This document shows positions 44,692 through 52,187 of a stretch of DNA of 64,000 bases, piece after piece. The notes under the pieces were generated by a model that was not told where the DNA came from, made no database searches, and saw only the letters and a list, made by a program, of their open reading frames with translations. The translations under genes and the position numbers were made by a program. The first letter of the stretch is position 1. Each line of letters starts with the position of its first letter. This DNA comes from an uncultured Parabacteroides sp. (GTDB taxonomy: Bacteria; Bacteroidota; Bacteroidia; Bacteroidales; Tannerellaceae): the NCBI GenBank assembly GCA_949296075.1, contig CASFNG010000009.1, forward strand, positions 124,001 to 188,000, written 5' to 3'.

Positions 44692-47652
44692 ATGAGTGGC
44701 TTACCTAATTTAAAGGAATTGGTGTTCAGGGATACCTCGTTCGCCAATCTGATGAACAAGCGTATATATAATGTATTGCTCATCGCTACCAAATATGACG
44801 CGTTCATGCTGGAAGATGACGGGCGGGTGGACGAGCAGATCTTCAATGAATATACTTCCTTGAGCCTTCGCTATCCTCCGCGCTTCACGCAGGTGACGAC
44901 GGAGGAGGAGGCGCTTAACGAGTTGCGCGACCGTAATTTCGAGTTGATCATCTGTATGCCTAACATGGACAACCGGGACATTTTTGCGGCGGCGAGCGAG
45001 ATCAAGGTGCATTACCCGAACATCCCTATCGTGGTGCTGACCCCTTTCTCGAAAGAGGTCTCCAAGCGGATCGCTAACGAGGACCTGAGCGCGATCGATT
45101 ACGTGTTCAGTTGGCTGGGAAACTCGGAGCTGCTGCTGGCGATCATCAAGCTGATCGAGGATAAGATGAACGCTCCCGACGATACGGCCAGCGTGGGGGT
45201 GCAGATCATCCTGCTGGTGGAGGATTCTATCCGTTTCTATTCGTCGGCCCTGCCTCATCTGTATAAGTTCGTGTTGGAGCAGAGCCAGATGTTCGCAAAG
45301 GAGGCGCTCAACGATCACCAGCGTACCTTGCGGATGCGTGGGCGGCCGAAGATCAAGCTGGCGCGTACGTATGAGGAGGCGGTGCGGATCTTCGATCAAT
45401 ATCGTGATAATATCTTGGGAATCATCTCCGACATGAGTTTTGCGCATGATGGCGTGAAGGATCCGTATGCCGGGTATAAGTTTGGGCAATACGTGCGGAA
45501 GACGGGGCTGATCATTCCCTTCGTGCTGGAGTCGTCGGAGGCGAGCAACGTGGTGTACGCCAAGGAGCTGAACGCCTCGTTCATCGACAAGAACTCGAAG
45601 AGTTATCCGCAAGACTTGAAAAAGAAGATCATGCAGCGTTTCGGATTTGGGGATTTCGTGATCCTGAACCCGCACACGAAAGAGGAGATCATGCGTATAA
45701 AGGATCTGAAGGACCTGCAAAGGAAGGTGTTCCAGATACCGGATGACTCGTTGGTTTACCATCTTTCCAGAAATCACTTCTCACGTTTTTTCTATTCGCG
45801 GGCGATATTCCCTCCAGCCGAGGTCTTGAAGCATGTGGACGTGAGCGACTATAAGGATATGGATGAGGCGCGTAAACTGATCTTCGACCTGATTGTCCAG
45901 TACCGGCGGATGAAGAATTCCGGGGTCGTGGCGGTCTATCAGAAGGAGCGTTTCGACGAGTATAGCAATTTCGCCCGTATCGGCGACGGTTCCCTCGGGG
46001 GCAAAGGGCGCGGGCTGGCCTTCATCGGGGCGATGGTGAAGCGTTACCCGAAGCTGGAGCGTGAGAATTTCGCCGTGAACATCCCGAAGACAGTCGTGAT
46101 CTGTACGGATATATTCGATGAGTTCATGGAGACAAACGAGCTTTATCCGGTGGCGCTGAGTGATGTGGATGACGATACGATCTTGCGTTATTTCCTGAGG
46201 GCGAGCCTGCCGGCGCGGTTGATAGAGGATCTGATGGCCTTCTTCGATGTGGTGAAGAGCCCGATCGCCGTGCGTTCGTCGAGCTTGCTGGAGGACTCGC
46301 ATTACCAACCTTTCGCGGGGATATACTCCACTTATATGGTGCCGAAGATAGAGGATAAGTACGAGATGCTCCGCACGCTGAGCGACGCGATCAAGGCGGT
46401 GTACGCGTCTGTCTTTTATCGTGACAGCAAGGCCTACATGACGGCTACCTCCAACCTGATCGACCAGGAGAAGATGGCGGTCGTGTTACAGGAGGTGGTG
46501 GGATCGCGGTATAACGACCATTTCTACCCTACCTTGTCGGGTGTGGCGCGTTCCTTGAATTTTTACCCGATCGGGAACGAGAAGGCGGAAGACGGGATCG
46601 CCAACATCGCGCTGGGTTTGGGCAAGTATATCGTGGATGGGGGACAGACGCTGCGCTTCTCTCCCCGGCATCCGCATAGCATCTTGCAGATGAGTACGAT
46701 GGAATTCGCCTTACGGGAGACGCAAACCCGCTTTTATGCCCTCGACCTGAAGAATATGGCGGAGAATTTCTCGGTGGACGATGCCTTTAATCTGGTAAAG
46801 CTCGGCTTGAAGGAGGCGGATGCCGAGGGCTCCTTGAAATATATAGTCTCTACTTACGATCCTTACGACCAGATCATCCGTGACGGCTACTATCCGGGAG
46901 GACGCAAGATCCTCTCGTTCGTGAATATCCTCCAACATGACGTGTTCCCCTTGGCGGATACCTTGGATCAGTTGTTGCAGATCGGGCAGCGTGAGATGGG
47001 CAGACCGGTGGAGATCGAGTTCGCGGTCAATATGGATCCCTCGGATCATACGCGGGCAACGTTCTATTTGCTCCAGATACGCCCGATAGTGGACAACAAG
47101 GAGATCATGGACGAGGATCTGAGCGTGGTGCGGAAAGAGGATACGATCCTCTCCTCGGCCAGTGTCCTGGGGCATGGGATCGTGAGCGACGTGCAGGATG
47201 TCATCTACGTGAAGACGGGTGCGTTTAACTCGGCGAACAACCAATCGATCGCTTACGAGATCGAGAAAATGAACCGGGCTTTCACGGAGCAGGAGAAGGG
47301 GTATGTACTGGTTGGTCCCGGACGGTGGGGAAGCAGCGACCCGTGGCTGGGGATTCCCGTGAAGTGGCCGCATATCAGCAATGCTCGGGTCATCGTGGAA
47401 TGCGGATTGGAGAACTACCGGGTAGATCCGAGCCAAGGGACACATTTCTTCCAGAACCTTACCTCGTTCGGGGTTGGTTATTTCACGATCAATCCCTTTA
47501 AGGGCGATGGCTGGTTCGACGAGGAGTTCCTGTCGGCTTTCCCTGCCGTGGAGGAGACGGAGTACCTGCGCCATGTCCACTTTGACCAGCCTATCGTGAT
47601 CAAGATGGATGGTCGGCGCAGTTTGGGCGTGGTGCTGAAGCCGGGGCAATAG
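44692..47652 (+). CDS. PEP/pyruvate-binding (PPDK_N-type ATP-grasp) protein with receiver-like domains
   Basis: A 986-residue cytoplasmic protein. Residues about 25-160 look like a degenerate receiver domain with no acceptor Asp. Residues about 172-325 look like a second receiver: ILLVEDS (172-180), GIISDMS with Asp247, and FIDKN with Lys300. From about residue 430 it is the ATP-binding domain of phosphoenolpyruvate synthase/PPDK (GDGSLGGKGRGLAF, then PIAVRSSSLLEDS and PFAGIYST). The swivelling phosphohistidine domain and PEP barrel of true synthases are absent. Start 44692 is chosen because the upstream frame begins at a TTG inside the promoter. It overlaps the convergent murU-like gene by 53 bases. 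Confidence 0.82.
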   Translation: MSGLPNLKELVFRDTSFANLMNKRIYNVLLIATKYDAFMLEDDGRVDEQIFNEYTSLSLRYPPRFTQVTTEEEALNELRDRNFELIICMPNMDNRDIFAAASEIKVHYPNIPIVVLTPFSKEVSKRIANEDLSAIDYVFSWLGNSELLLAIIKLIEDKMNAPDDTASVGVQIILLVEDSIRFYSSALPHLYKFVLEQSQMFAKEALNDHQRTLRMRGRPKIKLARTYEEAVRIFDQYRDNILGIISDMSFAHDGVKDPYAGYKFGQYVRKTGLIIPFVLESSEASNVVYAKELNASFIDKNSKSYPQDLKKKIMQRFGFGDFVILNPHTKEEIMRIKDLKDLQRKVFQIPDDSLVYHLSRNHFSRFFYSRAIFPPAEVLKHVDVSDYKDMDEARKLIFDLIVQYRRMKNSGVVAVYQKERFDEYSNFARIGDGSLGGKGRGLAFIGAMVKRYPKLERENFAVNIPKTVVICTDIFDEFMETNELYPVALSDVDDDTILRYFLRASLPARLIEDLMAFFDVVKSPIAVRSSSLLEDSHYQPFAGIYSTYMVPKIEDKYEMLRTLSDAIKAVYASVFYRDSKAYMTATSNLIDQEKMAVVLQEVVGSRYNDHFYPTLSGVARSLNFYPIGNEKAEDGIANIALGLGKYIVDGGQTLRFSPRHPHSILQMSTMEFALRETQTRFYALDLKNMAENFSVDDAFNLVKLGLKEADAEGSLKYIVSTYDPYDQIIRDGYYPGGRKILSFVNILQHDVFPLADTLDQLLQIGQREMGRPVEIEFAVNMDPSDHTRATFYLLQIRPIVDNKEIMDEDLSVVRKEDTILSSASVLGHGIVSDVQDVIYVKTGAFNSANNQSIAYEIEKMNRAFTEQEKGYVLVGPGRWGSSDPWLGIPVKWPHISNARVIVECGLENYRVDPSQGTHFFQNLTSFGVGYFTINPFKGDGWFDEEFLSAFPAVEETEYLRHVHFDQPIVIKMDGRRSLGVVLKPGQ

Positions 47653-48385
47653 CCTCTTGCCGCAGCCACTCTTCCGCTGCGGCGAGCGTCTCAGGCTTGC
47701 CGATGTCGAGCAGGCGCAGGTTGTCCGACAGGTAGGCGCGGATGTCTGTTCTCGCGCAGATCGCTAAGTAGAAATTGATGATCGAGAACTTGCCGGTCCA
47801 TTCCTCCATTAAATCCAAGATCTTGGGCGACAGTACGTGGATGCCGCTGAAGGCGTATTCATTGTACTGCGCCGGATCGAAATAGGGATAGTACGATTTC
47901 ACTTCCCCGGTATCCCGGTTTCGCCATCCGCATAGCTTGTTCTCCTTGTTGAAGAGCAGGTAGCGCGAGGTATCCCTCCGGCTGACCAGCAGCGTGGCCA
48001 AGGGATTCATCCGCAGGTGCGTCTCGTATAGTTTCCTCAAGTCCACGTTCGACAGAATATCGACGTTGTGCACCAAGAAGGGCTCGTCGCCAGCCAGCAG
48101 GGAGGTTGCCTTCTTGATGCCGCCTCCCGTGTCGAGCAGGTAATCGCTCTCGTCGGATATATCGATTCGTATCCCGAAATGATCGTTCGCTCGCAGGAAA
48201 TCCACGATTTGCTTGCCTTCATGGTGGATGTTGATCACGATCTGGTCGAATCCGGCCGCCTTCAATTTTCGTATGACGCGCTCCAGCATTGGCACGCCTC
48301 CGACAGGAATCAGCGCTTTGGGCGTATGGTCGGTCAAGGGTTTCAGCCTTGTCCCCAAGCCCGCCGCGAAAATCATCGCTTTCAT
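47600..48385 (-). CDS. murU: MurU-like sugar-1-phosphate nucleotidyltransferase
   Basis: A 261-residue nucleotidyltransferase with the signature MIFAAGLGTRLKPLTDHTPK and the metal/substrate segment VHNVDILSNV. It would attach a nucleotide to a sugar 1-phosphate. The AmgK-like kinase gene upstream shares a 4-base overlap, and in pseudomonads AmgK and MurU convert recycled N-acetylmuramate to UDP-MurNAc. So peptidoglycan recycling is the leading hypothesis; mannose-1-P guanylyltransferase relatives are the alternative. Its 3' end overlaps the convergent PEP-type gene by 53 bases. Confidence 0.82.
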   Translation of the reverse strand: MKAMIFAAGLGTRLKPLTDHTPKALIPVGGVPMLERVIRKLKAAGFDQIVINIHHEGKQIVDFLRANDHFGIRIDISDESDYLLDTGGGIKKATSLLAGDEPFLVHNVDILSNVDLRKLYETHLRMNPLATLLVSRRDTSRYLLFNKENKLCGWRNRDTGEVKSYYPYFDPAQYNEYAFSGIHVLSPKILDLMEEWTGKFSIINFYLAICARTDIRAYLSDNLRLLDIGKPETLAAAEEWLRQEAIAPASAPRPNCADHPS

Positions 48386-49812
48386 ATTGTGGGGTTAAAT
48401 AGTTGTTCTATGTTCTGTTCTCGGTGCACTAAATGCACCTTGACGTTAAACTTCGTGTGCAAATGCTCCGCGAGATGCTGCGCGGAATAGACAGACCGAT
48501 GTTGTCCGCCGGTACATCCGAAGCAAACCATCAGGTTGGTGAAGCCCCGGTCGATATAACGTTTCACCGAGGCATCTACGATTTGACAGACGTGTTCGAG
48601 GAAGGTCGTGATCTCCCCGTCGTCTTCCAAGAACCGGATCACGGGTTGATCCAATCCGGTGAAGTGATTGTAACGCTCGTATTTCCCGGGATTGTTGATC
48701 GCCCGGCAATCGAACACGAATCCGCCGCCGTTACCGCTCGGGTCATTGGGGATTCCTTTCTTGTAGGCGAAGCTGACCACCTTCACCTCTAACACCCGTT
48801 TCTGTATGCCGTCGGCGAATTGCTTGAGCTCTGTCAGGCCGCGGAGGAGGGAGCAGAGATAGGGATATTCCGGGTAATCGTCGCGCAACAGCTGCCTCAG
48901 ATTCTCTATCGCGAAGGGTACGCTTTGGATGAAATGAGGCTTTTTCTCGAAGTACCCGCGGAATCCGTAGGCTCCCAGCACTTGCAAGGTGCGGAATAGG
49001 ACGAAGTGGCGCAGTTGGCTGAGGAAATAACGCTCATCCACCGGGATGTATTTGCGAAGCGCCGTGATGTATGCTTCGAGAAGCTCCTTGCGTAAATCTT
49101 CCGGGTACTTCGCTTTCGCCTGCCAAAGGAAGGAGGCCACGTCGTAATAGACCGGCCCTTTCCGCCCGCCTTGGAAATCGATGAACCAAGGCTCGCCGTC
49201 CTTTACCATGACGTTGCGCGACTGGAAATCGCGGTAGAGGAAGGTCGCTGATGAACCACGCAGCAGCACGTCGCTCATCTTCAGGAAATCATCTTCCAAC
49301 CGGTTCTCCTGAAATTCCAAGCCGGTGGCCTTCAGGAAGCAATACTTGAAATAGTTCAGGTCCCAGAGGATCGAGCGCCGGTTAAACTCCGGCTGGGGAT
49401 AACAGTAAGAGAAGTCGAGCCCATCGGCACCAAGGAACTGGAGGTCCGGTAACTTGGTGATCGTCTGGTGCAACAACCGGCGTTCTTCCTCGCTGAATAC
49501 CCCGCTTTCTCGCCCTTTCCCGATCGCGTCGAACAAGAGCTTATCGCCTAAATCCTCCTGGATGTAGAAAAGATAGTCGTCAGTGTGGGCATATACCCGG
49601 GGGACAGGCAGCCCTTTCTCACGGAAATGCCCTGCCATGTAGATGAAAGCCCTGTTCTCCTCGGCTGAGGTCCCGTTGACCCCGATTAGCGTCTGGTCTC
49701 CCGCGAGCCTGAAATAGCGGCGGTTAGATCCAGACGAGGGCAACTCGGTTATCTCTTTCGCCGGTGAGCCGGTATAGGATTGGAATAACCTGTTTAGTTC
49801 TTCTGTTACCAT
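48382..49812 (-). CDS. AmgK-like sugar kinase fused to a RapZ C-terminal domain
   Basis: A 476-residue fusion. Residues 1-335 are an aminoglycoside-phosphotransferase-fold kinase, as in AmgK, an anomeric N-acetylmuramate/GlcNAc kinase. The catalytic loop YRDFQSRNVM (193-202) has Tyr where His is usual, and IDFQGG (211-216) is the metal-binding Asp motif. Residues 341-476 match the RapZ C-terminal domain (VVSFAYKKGIPND, FTGLDQPV, FGCTGGQHRSVYSAQHLAEH), which in enterobacteria binds sRNA and glucosamine-6-phosphate. The two are normally separate. It overlaps the murU-like gene by four bases. The kinase could be regulated by an amino-sugar ligand; this is inference. Confidence 0.85.
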   Translation of the reverse strand: MVTEELNRLFQSYTGSPAKEITELPSSGSNRRYFRLAGDQTLIGVNGTSAEENRAFIYMAGHFREKGLPVPRVYAHTDDYLFYIQEDLGDKLLFDAIGKGRESGVFSEEERRLLHQTITKLPDLQFLGADGLDFSYCYPQPEFNRRSILWDLNYFKYCFLKATGLEFQENRLEDDFLKMSDVLLRGSSATFLYRDFQSRNVMVKDGEPWFIDFQGGRKGPVYYDVASFLWQAKAKYPEDLRKELLEAYITALRKYIPVDERYFLSQLRHFVLFRTLQVLGAYGFRGYFEKKPHFIQSVPFAIENLRQLLRDDYPEYPYLCSLLRGLTELKQFADGIQKRVLEVKVVSFAYKKGIPNDPSGNGGGFVFDCRAINNPGKYERYNHFTGLDQPVIRFLEDDGEITTFLEHVCQIVDASVKRYIDRGFTNLMVCFGCTGGQHRSVYSAQHLAEHLHTKFNVKVHLVHREQNIEQLFNPTI

Positions 49813-49886
49813 AGTTCGTCATTTACGTCGCTAAGGTACGACTTTCCCCGGAATTTAGGGAGAGGGAGCCCCGCTTTTGAACGGGA

Positions 49887-49920
49887 AGAGGGAAGACACT
49901 CCGCCGAATATCTTCCCTCT
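49887..49920 (-). terminator. Hairpin between glutamate dehydrogenase 2 and the kinase gene
   Basis: AGAGGGAAGA pairs with TCTTCCCTCT, 10 bp with a 14-base loop. The following T content on the - strand is weak (TCCCGTTC), so terminator strength is uncertain. Confidence 0.55.
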
Positions 49921-49970
49921 TTCGTTTATGATCATTAACCCTATCCCCTTCTCGGTGGGGAAGCCGGGTG

Positions 49971-51305
49971 TCAAAGGATGCCTTGAGCCATCATCGCTTT
50001 CGCTACCTTCATGAAACCGGCGATGTTGGCACCTTTCACGTAGTTGACGTATCCATCCTCCTGCTTGCCGTATTTCACGCATTGCTCGTGGATGTTCTTC
50101 ATGATGTCGCGAAGTTTCTGGTCCACCTCCTCGCTGCTCCAGCTGAGTTTCTGCGCGTTCTGGGTCATCTCCAAGCCGGATACGGACACGCCGCCCGCAT
50201 TGGCCGCCTTGCCCGGGGCATAGAGGATTTTCGCTTTCAGGAATGCGTCGATCGCCTCCGGGGTGGATGGCATATTCGCTCCCTCGGATACCGCGAAGCA
50301 ACCGTTGGCGAGCAGGGCTTTGGCATCGTCGCCGTTCAGCTCGTTCTGGGTAGCGCTCGGCATGGCGATGTCGCATTTCTCGCCCCAAGGCCGTGCGCCC
50401 GGAACATATTTGCATCCGTAATGCTCAGCGTACTCGCGGATACGGCCACGGTACAGGTTCTTCAGCTCCATGATATAGTCGAGTTTCTCGCGGTCGATAC
50501 CATCCGGGTCATAGATATAGCCGTCGGAGTCTGACATCGTGACTACCTTTACCCCGAGGGAGATCAGTTTCTCCACGGTGTATTGGGCCACGTTGCCGGA
50601 ACCGGATACGGTCACTACCTTATCCTTGATGTCGATCCCGCGGGTTTTCAGCATTTGCAGGAGAAAATATACGTTGCCGTAACCGGTAGCCTCCGGGCGG
50701 ATCAGCGAGCCTCCGAACTCTATGCCTTTTCCCGTGAAGGTCCCTGTGTTCTCGCGGGCCAGTTTCTTGTACATACCGTACATATAGCCCACCTCGCGGC
50801 CGCCTACACCTATATCGCCGGCAGGAACGTCGGTTTCCGGACCGATGTGGCGCCACAACTCAAGGACGAACGCCTGGCAGAAACGCATGATCTCGGCGTT
50901 GGATTTCCCTCTCGGGCTGAAGTCGGATCCACCTTTTCCGCCACCCATAGGGAGGGTGGTCAGCGAGTTCTTGAAGGTCTGCTCGAAGGCAAGGAATTTC
51001 AGGATCGACTGGTTTACCGAGGCGTGGAAACGGATACCGCCCTTGTACGGGCCGATCGCGTTGTTATGTTGGATACGATAGCCCATGTTCGTCTGGATCT
51101 GCCCCTTATCGTCGGTCCATGTCACACGGAAGGAGAAGATGCGATCAGGGATGCACAGGCGCTCGATCAGGTTGCTTTTCTCGAATTCAGGATGTTCGTT
51201 GTAAACTTCCTCGATAGTCCCTAAAACCTCTGATACTGCTTGATGATATTCCGGTTCGTTCGGAAATCTTCTTTTCAAGTTGTCTAAAACTTCGCTTGCC
51301 TTCAT
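49971..51305 (-). CDS. gdhA: Glutamate dehydrogenase, NADP-type (paralogue 2)
   Basis: A 444-residue glutamate dehydrogenase with PYKGGIRFHASV, PMGGGKGGSDFSPRG and DVPAGDIGVGGREVGYM. Its Rossmann loop reads VSGSGNVAQYTVEKL followed by MSDSDGY, the pattern of the E. coli NADP-dependent enzyme, unlike paralogue 1. It catalyses reductive amination of 2-oxoglutarate, important for ammonia assimilation in gut Bacteroidales. Its promoter is perfect (TTTG, 19 bases, TACCTTTG). The two paralogues are 14 kb apart only because of the island; without it they would be within about 6 kb. Confidence 0.95.
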   Translation of the reverse strand: MKASEVLDNLKRRFPNEPEYHQAVSEVLGTIEEVYNEHPEFEKSNLIERLCIPDRIFSFRVTWTDDKGQIQTNMGYRIQHNNAIGPYKGGIRFHASVNQSILKFLAFEQTFKNSLTTLPMGGGKGGSDFSPRGKSNAEIMRFCQAFVLELWRHIGPETDVPAGDIGVGGREVGYMYGMYKKLARENTGTFTGKGIEFGGSLIRPEATGYGNVYFLLQMLKTRGIDIKDKVVTVSGSGNVAQYTVEKLISLGVKVVTMSDSDGYIYDPDGIDREKLDYIMELKNLYRGRIREYAEHYGCKYVPGARPWGEKCDIAMPSATQNELNGDDAKALLANGCFAVSEGANMPSTPEAIDAFLKAKILYAPGKAANAGGVSVSGLEMTQNAQKLSWSSEEVDQKLRDIMKNIHEQCVKYGKQEDGYVNYVKGANIAGFMKVAKAMMAQGIL

Positions 51306-51376
51306 GACTGAATATTATATTAAATTAGTATTTCATACCATTTTGTTACTCTTGTATGGTAGATGTCATCGGGATG

Positions 51377-51407
51377 CAAAGGTAAGCTAAATTCTGATAC
51401 TTGCAAA
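51377..51407 (-). promoter_or_regulatory. Promoter of glutamate dehydrogenase 2
   Basis: On the - strand TTTG (51404-51407) is followed after exactly 19 bases by TACCTTTG (51377-51384), a full match to the Bacteroidales -33/-7 consensus. The untranslated leader is about 65 bases and AT-rich. Confidence 0.85.
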
Positions 51408-51474
51408 TAATTGAAAGAAAAAATAAGAAAAAAATGTCATTTGGTTATTTTGTTATAGCTAAATCGATCAAATA

Positions 51475-51657
51475 TTATTCCTTTCGGTGCTTGAAATTCT
51501 TGTAAAGTGGAACGAACACAATGATAGCGGAGGCTATGAGCGCGAAGATCACGTCGAAATTGATGCGTTCGCTGTATGCGAGCAGCATATAGCATAAGGC
51601 TCCCCATAGGAGCGTGATGCAGACGGCCTGACTATTTGTTATTTTTCTGCGTGCCAT
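51475..51657 (-). CDS. Small two-helix membrane protein
   Basis: A 60-residue protein with two hydrophobic segments (about residues 11-28 and 34-52) and a lysine-rich C-terminus (YKNFKHRKE). It starts 14 bases after the DUF2007 gene on the same strand, so the two probably form an operon. I do not recognise a family; the pairing with a DUF2007 membrane protein suggests the same unknown process. Confidence 0.65.
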   Translation of the reverse strand: MARRKITNSQAVCITLLWGALCYMLLAYSERINFDVIFALIASAIIVFVPLYKNFKHRKE

Positions 51658-51671
51658 TTGAACATTTTGTT

Positions 51672-52061
51672 TTAGTTGGAGAATAGGAGTGACGCGGCGT
51701 AGATCGCCAAGGCGATGGAGATGGCCGCGAGAAGAAACAGGAGCAATATGCGCGTCCCGGCGGGGAACGCTTGCAGGAGCGGGATATGGCGCGTGAGCCG
51801 TGCCAGCTTGCCCGCTGGTTCCGCCTGATCGTCGTCGCCAGGAAGGAGGTAGCCACCTTCCCGCATGATCTCAAGCGCTCTCGGGAGGTCTTTCTCCAAG
51901 ATCTCCACACGAGCGCCGCCTACATCCACGTAACCGGCCATGATCTGGCTGCTCAGCTCATTGCGCAGGTAGCAGTCGATCCCTTCCGCCCGGAGCAACG
52001 CGAGGAGCGTCTGCGCCTCGGCGGGATAGGTGAACCGGGCTATTTCCACCATCTTGTCCAT
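51672..52061 (-). CDS. DUF2007 family protein with C-terminal membrane helix
   Basis: A 129-residue protein. The N-terminal 65 residues match DUF2007 (VEIARFTYPAEAQTLLALLRAEGIDCYL, ending VEILEKDLPRALEIM), a small alpha/beta domain found in putative signal-transducing proteins. A single hydrophobic helix near residues 105-125 anchors it. The function is not established. It is followed by the small membrane protein. Confidence 0.82.
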   Translation of the reverse strand: MDKMVEIARFTYPAEAQTLLALLRAEGIDCYLRNELSSQIMAGYVDVGGARVEILEKDLPRALEIMREGGYLLPGDDDQAEPAGKLARLTRHIPLLQAFPAGTRILLLFLLAAISIALAIYAASLLFSN

Positions 52062-52125
52062 TGTAGTACCTGTTTTATCGCGAAGAAACTATTTTCCGGG
52101 GATTTATCCAATCTTCCTATGCCAT

Positions 52126-52165
52126 AAAAAAAGACCCTTTCCGCCGCTCGGACGGATAAGGGCCT
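52126..52165 (-). terminator. Intrinsic terminator of the TonB-dependent receptor gene
   Basis: AGGCCCTT pairs with AAGGGTCT (one G-U) across an 18-base loop, followed on the - strand by seven T. Confidence 0.78.
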
Positions 52166-52187
52166 CTTTCTTGCTTATGTGGGTTAC

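Noticed and set aside
44710-45777. 355-residue open frame on the - strand
   Set aside because: It lies fully inside the PEP-type gene on the opposite strand, has no family features and is His/Arg-rich in the way GC-rich antisense frames are.
49968-50534. 188-residue + strand frame in glutamate dehydrogenase 2
   Set aside because: Antisense shadow; similar shadows occur in paralogue 1 at the same place.
34401-51305. Assembly duplication of the glutamate dehydrogenase gene
   Set aside because: The two proteins have the same length but differ at many positions, including the coenzyme loop, so they are true paralogues.
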